In this document: piece after piece, positions 7,701 to 15,671 of the stretch | How the letters are laid out: every line of letters starts with the position of its first letter | Numbering within the stretch: the stretch's first letter is position 1 | Source of the DNA: Clostridiales bacterium | GTDB taxonomy: Bacteria; Bacillota; Clostridia; Christensenellales; Borkfalkiaceae | Assembly: GCA_015069265.1 (NCBI GenBank) | Contig: SVIY01000006.1 | Coordinates: forward strand, 1 to 39,349 | Direction: 5' to 3' | DNA: 39,349 nt | Notes under the pieces: generated by a model | What the model was told of the DNA's origin: nothing | The model's database searches: none | The model's input: the letters and a program-made list of their open reading frames with translations, nothing else | Position numbers and translations under genes: made by a program

Positions 7701-7919
7701 ATGGAAGAGAAAGCAATGTTAAACTGTGGCGAAATCTTAAAAGAACATAGAGAAAAATTGGGTTTGAGTCAATCAGCAGTGGCGAAGAAAATAAAAACCT
7801 CTCATCAAAACATAAGCAGGTGGGAGAGTGGAAAGTTTTTGCCAAGCATTGATTTTTGTATTAAACTTGCCGATTTATACGGAATTTCTTTAGATGACTT
7901 GGTTGGACGAGAAAAATAA
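7701..7919 (+). CDS. Small XRE-family transcriptional regulator
   Basis: A 72-residue protein that is essentially one Cro/C1-type helix-turn-helix domain (ILKEHREKLGLSQSAVAKKI, then KTSHQNISRWESGKFLPS), with the terminal DLYGISLDDLVGRE typical of stand-alone XRE regulators. The first ATG (7701) lies only six bases after a -10-like TAAAAT and has no ribosome site, so the message could be leaderless. Alternatively the ATG at 7716 is used with GGAAGAG as ribosome site, giving 67 residues. Two palindromes directly upstream suggest autoregulation. No partner gene is adjacent: mscL is upstream behind a terminator and mgtE is convergent. Confidence 0.85.
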   Translation: MEEKAMLNCGEILKEHREKLGLSQSAVAKKIKTSHQNISRWESGKFLPSIDFCIKLADLYGISLDDLVGREK

Positions 7920-7965
7920 AGCACACTATACTTTCACTTGGAGTGAAGAGGTAGTGTGCTTTTTA
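7920..7965. terminator. Bidirectional terminator between XRE gene and mgtE
   Basis: AGCACACTA pairs with TAGTGTGCT around an inner TTCACT/AGTGAA. T-runs follow on both strands, so it can end both convergent genes. Confidence 0.8.
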
Positions 7966-7977
7966 ATTTTATCTTTT

Positions 7978-9348
7978 TTATAAAATAGCGATTGCGATTG
8001 TGCAGTAAAGGATGAGCGATAAAACGTCAACTATGGTCGTCATAAACGGGCTTGCAACGACTGCGGGGTCGAGCTTGCAAATTTTAGCGAGCAAGGGGAG
8101 TAGACATCCGACGAGTTTTGCCATTACTATTGACAAGAACAAAACTGCCGAAACAACGATTGCCGTCCTTAACGAAATGTCGTTATACAAACTGTCGATG
8201 AGCAAGAGTTTTCCAAAGCACACGACGGCAACGGTAAGACCTACGAGGAGGGCGACTAAAAGTTCTTTTAATATTACTCTAAACAGGTCTCTAAACTGAA
8301 CGTCGCCCACGGCAATAGCACGAATTATGGTAACGGACGTTTGGTTGCCTGCGTTACCTGCCGTACCCATTAGCATAGGCACGAACGCGTATAGAACTGC
8401 ACCGCCGATAACCGCGAGTTTTTCTTCGTAACTAGACAAAATCATACTCGTGAACGTTGCCGAAATCATAAGTAAAAGTAGCCACGGAAGTCTAGCTTTC
8501 CAGAGCGAGAAGACAGACTGTTTTAAGTAAGGCTTTTCGCTGGGGAGGACTGCCGCCATCTTTTGAATGTCTTCGGTTGCTTCCTCTTGGATAACGTCCA
8601 CCGCGTCGTCGACGGTAACGATACCGACCAAGCACCCCTCTTTGTCGATTACGGGTAGGGCGAGGTAGTCGTAGTTACTGAACTTTAGAGCAACTTGTTC
8701 TTTATCCTCTAACGTAGATGCGGTAACGACGCTCTCTTCCATTATGTGAGCGATGAGTTCGTTTTTATCGGCAAGAAGCATGTCTTTAACGGTAACAACA
8801 CCGATTAAATGCTTCTTCCTATCGGTAACGTAACAAGTGTAAATTGTTTCCTTATTAAGTCCGGTCTTTCTTATCTTTTCAAAAGCCGATTCAACCGTGG
8901 TGCTTGCCGAAAAGGAAACGTACTCGGTAGTCATAATCGAGCCTGCCGAATCGTCGGGGTACTCTAAAAGCGCGTTTATCTCCTTTCTGTTTTCGGGCGA
9001 GGAGTTTTTGAGAATTCTCTTAACTACGTTTGCAGGCATTTCCTCAATCACGTCAACCGTATCGTCGAGGAACATATCGTCTACCACTTCTTTAAGTTCT
9101 TTATCGGTAAACGCTTTGATTAGGTTTTCTTGGATATCCGTTTCAATCTCTACGAAAACGTCGCTGGCGAGCTCTTTTGGGAGGAGGCGGAAAAACCTTA
9201 ATTGGTCTTTATCGTCCAAATTATCCTCCATAAACCTAGCGATGTCGAACGGTTCCATATCGAGAAGAAGTATTCGGAGGTCGGCAAACTTTCGCGTTTC
9301 AAAGCAAAAGCTCAACTTTTCGTATATGATTTGTAATTCTTCGTTCAT
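7978..9348 (-). CDS. mgtE: Magnesium transporter MgtE
   Basis: Magnesium-gated channel/transporter of the inner membrane. The 456 residues show the N-terminal superhelical domain (residues 1-120, with repeated acidic Mg-sensing residues), a CBS-domain pair (about 125-255; MTTEYVSFSASTTVESAF and VVTVKDMLLADKNEL), the connecting plug helix, and about five membrane helices. The latter include the conserved PMLMGTAGNAGNQTSVTIIRAIAVGD pore region. I start it at the ATG at 9348, with GGAGG five bases upstream; the frame stays open further upstream but that stretch is riboswitch leader. Expression is expected only at low Mg because of the M-box leader. Confidence 0.96.
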   Translation of the reverse strand: MNEELQIIYEKLSFCFETRKFADLRILLLDMEPFDIARFMEDNLDDKDQLRFFRLLPKELASDVFVEIETDIQENLIKAFTDKELKEVVDDMFLDDTVDVIEEMPANVVKRILKNSSPENRKEINALLEYPDDSAGSIMTTEYVSFSASTTVESAFEKIRKTGLNKETIYTCYVTDRKKHLIGVVTVKDMLLADKNELIAHIMEESVVTASTLEDKEQVALKFSNYDYLALPVIDKEGCLVGIVTVDDAVDVIQEEATEDIQKMAAVLPSEKPYLKQSVFSLWKARLPWLLLLMISATFTSMILSSYEEKLAVIGGAVLYAFVPMLMGTAGNAGNQTSVTIIRAIAVGDVQFRDLFRVILKELLVALLVGLTVAVVCFGKLLLIDSLYNDISLRTAIVVSAVLFLSIVMAKLVGCLLPLLAKICKLDPAVVASPFMTTIVDVLSLILYCTIAIAIL

Positions 9349-9360
9349 ATAAGACCTCCA

Positions 9361-9398
9361 AAAAAAGAAATTCCACCCGAAAAAAATCGCGGTGGAAT
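9361..9398 (-). terminator. Terminator of the M-box expression platform
   Basis: On the minus strand ATTCCACC pairs with GGTGGAAT, followed by a U-rich tail, between the M-box aptamer and mgtE. It fits premature termination when Mg is bound. Confidence 0.8.
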
Positions 9399-9424
9399 AC
9401 CAAAGACAAAACCTAAAAGTGTTA

Positions 9425-9570
9425 ACCATGCTGGCTTTAGCACCGTAGGGCAATGAAACTGCATTAAATCACGCCTTGTTTTCGACGTGGTTTGCTGACC
9501 AACTGACAGTGTCTCCACCATTTCGCGGCAGCAGTCCGTATCCCTATGGTAGCCTTACCTACCGGATTTA
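9425..9570 (-). ncRNA. M-box (ykoK) magnesium riboswitch
   Basis: Read on the minus strand, the leader carries the M-box core in order: GGTAGGTAAGGCTACCATAG, GCTGCCG, a GGAGACACTG-type segment, TTTAATGCAG and GGTGCTAAAGCCAGC. These match the conserved blocks of the Bacillus mgtE leader (TTAGGTGAGGCTCCT, CTGCTGCC, TTTAATGCAG, GTGCTAAAGC). It precedes an Mg transporter and is followed by a terminator hairpin, the usual OFF-switch arrangement. Boundaries are approximate. Confidence 0.93.
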
Positions 9571-9588
9571 TTCTCGATTGTTGATTAA

Positions 9589-9617
9589 AGTTTACTACTA
9601 ATTATAGCGCTTGTCAA
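9589..9617 (-). promoter_or_regulatory. Promoter of the M-box/mgtE transcript
   Basis: TTGACA and TAAACT on the minus strand, 17 bases apart, ending about 20 bases before the aptamer. A TATAAT also lies in this segment, but too close to TTGACA to pair with it. Confidence 0.55.
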
Positions 9618-9655
9618 TAATATAGCGGTAAACTTTTATAAATTTTTTAATAAAT

Positions 9656-10108
9656 TTACTCCAAATTTTCGCCATTATCCACTAAAAACGCAGTTTTGTC
9701 GTTGATAGAGTGAACGGCTGAATAAAACTCGTCAAATTTCTTTTGAGAAATTACGACCGAGATAAACTTATCGTCTTGGTATTTAATGACCAATTTTTGC
9801 TCGTGCACGACGTGGATAAACTGCGAAATTTTCTCCACCGACATATTAAAGCGGAAAATTCCTAGTCGTAAAAATAGCCCTTTTTGCTCTATAACCTCGT
9901 ACCTACTAACTATCAATGCGAGGGCAACTATTAAAAGAACGAAAAGGTTTACCGCTAAAAAAGCAAGGTCTAAAACAAGATGAAAAACACGTCCGTCAAA
10001 ATTGAGCGCATTCCTTACGCAAAAAGAAGCGCCGACTATTACCGCAACTGCAACTACCGATAAAAGTAGGTAGATAATAGGCAAAAATTTATATCTAAAA
10101 GTTTTCAT
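9656..10108 (-). CDS. Small membrane protein with a PH-like domain
   Basis: A 150-residue protein. Two hydrophobic segments (about residues 8-30 and 40-65) are followed by a beta-rich region (SRYEVIEQKGLFLRLGIFRFNMSVEKISQF, then HVVHEQKLVIKYQDDKFISVVISQKKFDEFY). This pattern resembles the bacterial PH (YdbT/DUF304-like) fold that follows membrane helices in many Firmicute proteins. ATG at 10108 with AAGGAG five bases upstream. A minus-strand promoter TTGCTT-17-TAAAAT is at 10127-10155. Specific role unknown; the assignment rests on pattern, not on an alignment. Confidence 0.7.
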   Translation of the reverse strand: MKTFRYKFLPIIYLLLSVVAVAVIVGASFCVRNALNFDGRVFHLVLDLAFLAVNLFVLLIVALALIVSRYEVIEQKGLFLRLGIFRFNMSVEKISQFIHVVHEQKLVIKYQDDKFISVVISQKKFDEFYSAVHSINDKTAFLVDNGENLE

Positions 10109-10126
10109 AATCACTCCTTAAAGTAT

Positions 10127-10155
10127 ATTTTATTACAGACGAATAAAAAAAGCAA
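10127..10155 (-). promoter_or_regulatory. Promoter of the PH-like membrane protein gene
   Basis: TTGCTT and TAAAAT, 17-base spacer, on the minus strand. Confidence 0.55.
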
Positions 10156-10199
10156 GGGGGATTGAGTGGTTTTTTAGATAATTAAGGGGATAATAATAC

Positions 10200-10228
10200 T
10201 TGCAAAAAAGGTTATATTATTGTATAAT
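10200..10228 (+). promoter_or_regulatory. Promoter of the hydratase gene
   Basis: TTGCAA and TATAAT with a 17-base spacer, 44 bases before the start codon. Confidence 0.7.
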
Positions 10229-10272
10229 AAACGACAAATAGGCAAACAAATCACGACATCGGAGAAAAGAAT

Positions 10273-12441
10273 ATGATTAAACTTATTGAAAAAGGCGTTT
10301 ATTATAAGGACGGCAAGCTTGTTCGCGCAAAATCTTTTGACCAATCGGCAAGAGAAAAGACCATTTCTTACAAGATTTTGTCCGCGCACAATTTTAGCGG
10401 TAACGACAAAAAACTTTGCGCAAAGTTTGACGAGATTACCTCGCACGATATTACCTACGTAGGTATTATCCAAACAGCAAAGGCTAGCGGTCTTGAAAAA
10501 TTCCCTATCCCTTACACTTTAACCAACTGCCACAACTCTCTTTGTGCAGTGGGTGGAACTATCAATGAGGACGACCACGTTTTCGGTCTTTCCGCCGCTA
10601 AAAAATACGGTGGAGCGTTCGTTCCTCCGCACCTTGCGGTTATCCACCAATATATGCGTGAAATGAGAGCGTTCTGCGGTGCTATGATTTTAGGTTCGGA
10701 CTCGCACACCCGTTACGGCGCGCTCGGCACTTTGGCTATCGGCGAGGGCGGTCCCGAACTCGTTAAACAACTTCTCGGCAGAACTTACGACGTGGATATG
10801 CCAGAAGTAGTTGCCGTTAACCTAAAAGGAAGATTGAGAAAGGGCGTAGGTCCGCACGACGTTGCTTTGGCACTCGTTAAGGCTACCTTTAAGAGCGGAT
10901 TTGTTAAGAACAGAATTTTAGAGTTTGTCGGCAACGGTATCAAAACTCTATCTATGGATTTTAGAAACGGTATCGACGTTATGACGACAGAGACTACCTG
11001 CCTATCTTCCGTTTGGATTACCGACGAAAAGACCAAAAAGTACTACGAACAGCACGAAAGAGTAGGCGCGTACAAAGAACTTCGTCCTGAAGAGGGCGCG
11101 TACTACGATAGGGGAATAGTTATCGACCTCTCTAAAGTTGAGCCGATGATTGCGCTTCCCTTCCACCCCTCTAACGCGTATACTATTAGAGATTTCCTCT
11201 CCCGTCCGTACGAACTCTTAAAAGAGGCGGAAGAAGCAGGCAAAAAGCTTTTACCCGAGGGCAAAGGCGAGTTTAGACTTACCGACAAGATAAAGGACGG
11301 CAAGGTTTACGTTGAGCAAGGCGTTATCGCAGGCTGTGCAGGCGGTATGTACGAAAACGTTGCGGAGGCTTCGGAAATTTTGGGCGATACCGCAATAAAC
11401 AACAACGACTTCACCTTGGATATTTATCCGTCCAGCCAACCCGTTTATAAAGGACTTGTGGACGGCGGTTATATCGGAAAACTTATGGATAACGGCGCGA
11501 TTATTAAGACTGCGTTCTGCGGACCCTGTTTCGGCGCTGGCGACGTTCCTCAAAATAACGGATTATCAATTAGACATACCACTAGAAACTTTGAGAGCCG
11601 TGAGGGAAGCAAACCTGCAAACGGACAACTCTCCGCCGTTGCACTAATGGACGCAAGAAGTATTGCAGCAACCGCTAAAAACGGTGGCGCTATAACTTCG
11701 GCTATGGACGAAGAATATTCTAACAAGATTAAAAAATATCGCTTTGACAACAAGATTTATAAGGCAAGAGTTTATAACGGCGTAGGCAAACAAAACCTCG
11801 ATAGTGCGCTTGTATACGGCCCGAACATTGCTGATTGGCCCAAGATGTACGCACTTAAAGACAACCTCTTATTAAAGGTTGTATCCGTACTGAACGACCC
11901 CGTTACCACGACTGACGAACTCATTCCGTCGGGCGAAACTTCGTCTTACCGCTCCAACCCCTTAAAACTTGCAGAGTTTGCATTGTCTAGAAAAGACCCT
12001 GCATACGTTCAAAGGGCAAAAGACGTTAGGGACGGCGCTTTTCCCAAAGAATTGGGACTTGACGAGAGCACTACCACTTACGGAAGCGTAGTTTGCTCTA
12101 TTAAACCGGGCGACGGCTCTGCAAGAGAACAAGCCGCGTCTTGTCAAAGAGTTTTGGGCGGTGTTGCAAACATTGCTAAAGAATATGCGACCAAGCGTTA
12201 TAGAAGCAACCTTATCAACTGGGGAATGATACCTTTCCTCGCCGATAAGAACGACTTCGAGGTGGGCGATTACGTTTACGTTGAAAACGTTAAGTCGGCA
12301 ATCGAAAACGGTGCAAAAGAGTTTAAGGCAAAGGTGTTCGGCAAAAACACAAGAACGATAACGTTGAAGATGGACGAGCTTACCGACGCGGAAAAGCAAA
12401 TCATATTAAAGGGTTGTCTAATCAACTACTACAAAAACTAA
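10273..12441 (+). CDS. Aconitase-superfamily hydratase (YbhJ-like)
   Basis: A 722-residue [4Fe-4S] dehydratase of the aconitase superfamily. The cluster-ligand cysteines are recognisable: GCAGGMYENV (about residue 355) and CGPCFGAGD (about 417-420). The catalytic HTTRNFESREGSKPANGQ segment and DSHTRYGALGTLAIGEGG are also present. The swivel domain occupies the C-terminal part (about residues 580-720). It resembles the group annotated simply as hydratase (for example E. coli YbhJ) more than AcnA, AcnB or LeuC; the substrate is not established. GGAG lies nine bases upstream of the ATG. Monocistronic, with its own promoter and terminator; no other TCA-cycle gene is nearby. Confidence 0.88.
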   Translation: MIKLIEKGVYYKDGKLVRAKSFDQSAREKTISYKILSAHNFSGNDKKLCAKFDEITSHDITYVGIIQTAKASGLEKFPIPYTLTNCHNSLCAVGGTINEDDHVFGLSAAKKYGGAFVPPHLAVIHQYMREMRAFCGAMILGSDSHTRYGALGTLAIGEGGPELVKQLLGRTYDVDMPEVVAVNLKGRLRKGVGPHDVALALVKATFKSGFVKNRILEFVGNGIKTLSMDFRNGIDVMTTETTCLSSVWITDEKTKKYYEQHERVGAYKELRPEEGAYYDRGIVIDLSKVEPMIALPFHPSNAYTIRDFLSRPYELLKEAEEAGKKLLPEGKGEFRLTDKIKDGKVYVEQGVIAGCAGGMYENVAEASEILGDTAINNNDFTLDIYPSSQPVYKGLVDGGYIGKLMDNGAIIKTAFCGPCFGAGDVPQNNGLSIRHTTRNFESREGSKPANGQLSAVALMDARSIAATAKNGGAITSAMDEEYSNKIKKYRFDNKIYKARVYNGVGKQNLDSALVYGPNIADWPKMYALKDNLLLKVVSVLNDPVTTTDELIPSGETSSYRSNPLKLAEFALSRKDPAYVQRAKDVRDGAFPKELGLDESTTTYGSVVCSIKPGDGSAREQAASCQRVLGGVANIAKEYATKRYRSNLINWGMIPFLADKNDFEVGDYVYVENVKSAIENGAKEFKAKVFGKNTRTITLKMDELTDAEKQIILKGCLINYYKN

Positions 12442-12451
12442 ATAAGTTTAT

Positions 12452-12484
12452 AACCGTCGTTTATGTTAAACGGCGGTTTTTTTA
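12452..12484 (+). terminator. Rho-independent terminator after the hydratase gene
   Basis: AACCGTCGTTTA-TGT-TAAACGGCGGTT with a T-run; one G-U pair in the stem. Confidence 0.85.
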
Positions 12485-12546
12485 CGCATAATGCCTAAAA
12501 AAAGCACATAGCATAAATTGACGAATAACGCTTTAAGGAGGGCAAG

Positions 12547-12807
12547 ATGAGTTTTATAGACTGCATTTTAGGGTGCTTTAACGGAGGCGAACTCCCAAGT
12601 CAACCGCAATTTAGGGCGGTGCTTTTCGGGGATAGCGCAGGGTATTTTGAAAACGTTAGGTCGATAGGCGCATACTCGGACGAAGAGGTGTATTTAATTC
12701 TTAAAAAAGGCGGAATAAAAATCAAGGGCGAGTGCCTTTATATCAAAAAATACTGTGCGGGGGACGTTGCCGTTTGTGGAAAAATAAAAGCAATAGAAAG
12801 GGTTTAG
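12547..12807 (+). CDS. yqfC: YabP/YqfC-family sporulation protein
   Basis: An 86-residue protein of the YabP/YqfC family, with the pattern YFENVRSIGAYSDEEVYLILKKGGIKIKGECLYIKK(Y) seen across the family (IENH.GI..Y...EI...T..G...I.G..L.I). In Bacillus yqfC is transcribed with yqfD under sigma-E in the mother cell; its molecular role is unknown. AAGGAGG seven bases upstream marks the start. Its position ahead of yqfD supports the call. First gene of the yqfC-yqfD-pgpH-ybeY-era-yqzL-recO run. Confidence 0.88.
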   Translation: MSFIDCILGCFNGGELPSQPQFRAVLFGDSAGYFENVRSIGAYSDEEVYLILKKGGIKIKGECLYIKKYCAGDVAVCGKIKAIERV

Positions 12808-12818
12808 GACTTTTTTCC

Positions 12819-13700
12819 GTGTACGAGGTTCGCGGACTAAACCTCGACGGACTCATTAAAAGCGCGAAAAATAGGGGAATTGACCTCTATAACGTAAAAA
12901 AATACAAAAATAAACGCATGAACGTTACCGTAAACTTTAAGGACGGCGAAAATTTTTTTGCAATCGCGCGCGAATTGTGTTATAATATAAAAAAAGTAAG
13001 AGATAAGGGTAGGGGTTATCCACTTTATCTGCTATTTAAGTCCTTCGGACTTATACTCGGTGCAATTTTCTTTTGCTCAGCCCAATGCGCGTTTAACGAC
13101 CTAGTGTTAGACGTTTGCTATTCGGGTAGCGGAATAGTGCTTAAAACAGAGGTGCAAGAATACCTCGCCTTGCAAGGAATTGGCAAGTATTCGAGGTTTT
13201 CTAAAATTGATTTACCCACCCTTGAGGACGGAATACTATCGGATAATAAAAACCTGTCCTTTGCGTCGTGCAAGAAAAAGGGCAATAGGCTCTTGATAGA
13301 GTTGGTTCTCTCTGACGATAGCGTGAAAACGTTAGAGGGGGATAAATACCAAATGCTATCCACTGACGACGGCGTTGTGGAAAGCGTTAAGGTTTATCGC
13401 GGAACGGCGCTAGTTAAAGTTGGGGACACAGTAAAGAAAGGCGATTTACTCGTGGACGGCATTGCAACGGTAAAGGACCAAACGGTAAAGATTAACGTGC
13501 TTGCAGTCGTAACGCTTAAAGTTGAGAGAGAGTTTACCTTTGTCGGCGAAAAAGAGGCGGAAGCGTTTGCGCAAATGCTCTCAACCGAAAAACTGCACGG
13601 CGAGGAAATACTTTCCATCCAAACGGAAAGAACGGATAACGGTCAAGAATATTTTTATAAAGTAACGGCAAAAATCAGGCGGGTAATCTCCGTCGGTTAA
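12819..13700 (+). CDS. yqfD: Sporulation protein YqfD, shortened
   Basis: YqfD is a mother-cell membrane protein of unknown function in endospore formers. Seen here are the N-terminal beta-alpha domain (VYEVRGLNLDGLIKSAKNRGI), the single membrane helix near residue 70-90 after YPLYLLFKSFG, the POTRA-like LDVCYSGSG...VQEYLALQGI segment, and a lipoyl/barrel-like KVGDTVKKGDLLVDG motif. I place the start at GTG 12819, 11 bases after yqfC and aligned with the family N-terminus. An in-frame ATG at 12732 would overlap yqfC by 76 bases and only add read-through of yqfC sequence. At 293 residues it is about 100 shorter than Bacillus YqfD, with the loss between the barrel motif and the C-terminal strand. 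Confidence 0.85.
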   Translation: MYEVRGLNLDGLIKSAKNRGIDLYNVKKYKNKRMNVTVNFKDGENFFAIARELCYNIKKVRDKGRGYPLYLLFKSFGLILGAIFFCSAQCAFNDLVLDVCYSGSGIVLKTEVQEYLALQGIGKYSRFSKIDLPTLEDGILSDNKNLSFASCKKKGNRLLIELVLSDDSVKTLEGDKYQMLSTDDGVVESVKVYRGTALVKVGDTVKKGDLLVDGIATVKDQTVKINVLAVVTLKVEREFTFVGEKEAEAFAQMLSTEKLHGEEILSIQTERTDNGQEYFYKVTAKIRRVISVG

Positions 13701-13712
13701 AGGAAGAAAATT

Positions 13713-15176
13713 ATGAGAAAAACAAAGTCGCAAAAGGTGCTTAACTGGGGGACGAAGGACGTTGTGCTAAACGTTCTCGTCTACGTTTTGAACGCCGTCG
13801 TAATCACGGGGTTATTCTACCTTACCGTGTACGTAAACGGCATAACCGGACAAAAAGGGTTAGAGAGTTTATCGAAAAATCCAACCACGTTTTTGCACTT
13901 TATACTATTGCTTGTGTTAACTATCTCTATTATGGCGTTTTATTTCGCGTTCGAGGACAGAGATTTTCTAAAAAGAGCGGTAAACTCGCAAATGATATTT
14001 TTAATCATCGAGCTTGGAATTTTAGCGTGCAGTGCAATCGGTGCGTACGTAAACGTTAATTTAAGACCGCTAGCGTTCGTCGCGTTGCTAACGCTTTTCG
14101 TTACTAACAGAAGAACGGCAATATTTACCAACATAATTTTCTGCGTAATCATCTTCTTGTTCGACTCTTTCGGTGGAAACGTGTTCAGCGTCGGCAACTA
14201 TCCTATACTCATTATGGGTTTCAGTTCGGGCGTAATCGCTGCCGTTTCTATGGATAAAGCGTCGTCAAGACTAAAACTTTTATTGAGAAGCATTTTAATC
14301 TCACTTCCCTCACTTCTCTGCGTGGGAATGGACATTATCGAAAACGGTGGGGATAACGTCGTTGCAGACCTCGTTTCCGCAGGCTTTTCAGGACCGCTAG
14401 TCGTTGCAATCTTTATGATACTTCTTCCCGTGTTCGAGGCGATGTTCAAAAAGGTTTCCAGCTTTAAGTATTCAGAACTCACCGACCACAAATCAAAGCT
14501 TATTAAAAAACTTATCCAACAAGCACCGGGCACGTTCAACCACTCAATCGTGGTGTGCAACATTGCAGAGGCGTGTGCGGCGGCTATCGAGGAGGACGCT
14601 CTGCTCGCAAGAACGTGCGCGTACTATCACGACGTAGGAAAACTTCGTAGACCGGAGTTCTTTAAGGAAAACCAAGCGGACGGAGTTAACCCGCACGACG
14701 ATTTAACCCCCGAACTTTCGGCAAACATCATAAAGGCGCACGCTCAAGACGGATATAATTTAGTCATTAAAAACAGACTTCCGCAAGAGATTGCAGACGT
14801 GTGTCTGCAACACCACGGCACCTTGCCTATCATATATTTTTACGACAAGGCGAGAAAGTTTACTGACGGTGACGTAGACCTTTTGCAGTACTGCTACCCA
14901 GGGCCTAAACCCAAGACCAAAATCGCGGCGATTATTATGATAGCCGACGGGTGCGAGGCGGCGGCAAGGTCATTACAAGACCGTTCTAGAGAGAACGTTA
15001 AAAAGGTGGTTAGAAAAATCGTTAACGACAGAATGGAACTCGGTCAGTTCGACGATTGTGAAATAACCTTAAAGGAACTTAACATTATTATCCACACGGT
15101 AGTAAACAACCTCACGGGTATTTACCACAGCAGAATAGAGTACCCCAAGGTAAATCTAGAGGGTATGGACTTATAA
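13713..15176 (+). CDS. pgpH: PgpH-like c-di-AMP phosphodiesterase lacking the extracellular domain
   Basis: PgpH hydrolyses cyclic di-AMP with a cytoplasmic HD domain. The 7TM region (about residues 20-245) and HD domain are clear: APGTFNHSIVVCNIAEACAAA, YYHDVGKLRRPEFF, LSANIIKAHAQDG, LQHHGT and IIMIADGCEAAARS supply the metal-binding His/Asp residues. Bacillus PgpH is about 710 residues because an extracellular 7TMR-HDED domain (~230-250 residues) lies between membrane helices 1 and 2. Here only about 20 residues (VNGITGQKGLESLSKNPT) separate them, and the protein is 487 long. The reading frame is intact, so this is a genuine short form. Located, as in Bacillus, just before ybeY, but phoH is missing between yqfD and this gene. 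Confidence 0.9.
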   Translation: MRKTKSQKVLNWGTKDVVLNVLVYVLNAVVITGLFYLTVYVNGITGQKGLESLSKNPTTFLHFILLLVLTISIMAFYFAFEDRDFLKRAVNSQMIFLIIELGILACSAIGAYVNVNLRPLAFVALLTLFVTNRRTAIFTNIIFCVIIFLFDSFGGNVFSVGNYPILIMGFSSGVIAAVSMDKASSRLKLLLRSILISLPSLLCVGMDIIENGGDNVVADLVSAGFSGPLVVAIFMILLPVFEAMFKKVSSFKYSELTDHKSKLIKKLIQQAPGTFNHSIVVCNIAEACAAAIEEDALLARTCAYYHDVGKLRRPEFFKENQADGVNPHDDLTPELSANIIKAHAQDGYNLVIKNRLPQEIADVCLQHHGTLPIIYFYDKARKFTDGDVDLLQYCYPGPKPKTKIAAIIMIADGCEAAARSLQDRSRENVKKVVRKIVNDRMELGQFDDCEITLKELNIIIHTVVNNLTGIYHSRIEYPKVNLEGMDL

Positions 15177-15188
15177 CGAGAGGAAATC

Positions 15189-15671
15189 ATGGGCAAATTA
15201 TTTATAGAGTGTCTTGACAGAAAAGTAAAGGTAAAAAAGATTGCCAAAGCGGTTATGACCGCACTTGGACAAGTTTCTAAATTTAAAGTAGAACTCATCT
15301 TCCACAACAGCGAGGCAATGCACAACCTTAACAGAACGACTAGGGGTGTGGACAGCGTTACCGACGTTTTGTCCTATCCTAGCCTTGACGGTATTCGCGG
15401 AAAGATTTTATATCCCGAAGACTGCCTTACCGAACTTGAGGGCAGGTATATCTTCCTCGGCTCGATTGTTTTGTGCGAGGAAAAGATTATTCAACAGGCA
15501 GAAGAATACGGTCATAGCGTGGAAAGGGAGAGAGAGTATTTAATTATACACGGACTTATGCACCTTTTCGGTTACGACCATATGGAAGAACAGGACAAAA
15601 AGCAAATGAGAACGCTTGAAAAGAGCGCGCTCGCAATTCTTCACCCAGAAGAGAATAAAGGAAAAGCATAA
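15189..15671 (+). CDS. ybeY: rRNA maturation endonuclease YbeY
   Basis: Metal-dependent RNase for 16S rRNA 3' end maturation and ribosome quality control. The 160-residue protein shows the family signature HGLMHLFGYDHMEEQDKKQM (H-x3-H-x5-H zinc site) and the upstream TDVLSYPS strand that precedes it in YbeY. GAGAGGA upstream of the ATG; 12 bases after pgpH. Its stop overlaps the ATG of era by one base, so translation is probably coupled. Confidence 0.95.
   Translation: MGKLFIECLDRKVKVKKIAKAVMTALGQVSKFKVELIFHNSEAMHNLNRTTRGVDSVTDVLSYPSLDGIRGKILYPEDCLTELEGRYIFLGSIVLCEEKIIQQAEEYGHSVEREREYLIIHGLMHLFGYDHMEEQDKKQMRTLEKSALAILHPEENKGKA

Noticed and set aside
9349-9453. N-terminal extension of mgtE
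   Set aside because: The stretch is the M-box leader and terminator; the ribosome site points to the ATG at 9348.
7701-9453. Toxin-antitoxin pair built on the small XRE gene
   Set aside because: No small partner gene is adjacent; the neighbours are mscL (behind a terminator) and convergent mgtE.
12732-12818. ATG start for yqfD overlapping yqfC by 76 bases
   Set aside because: The extra residues are yqfC sequence in another frame and do not resemble YqfD; GTG at 12819 fits the family N-terminus.
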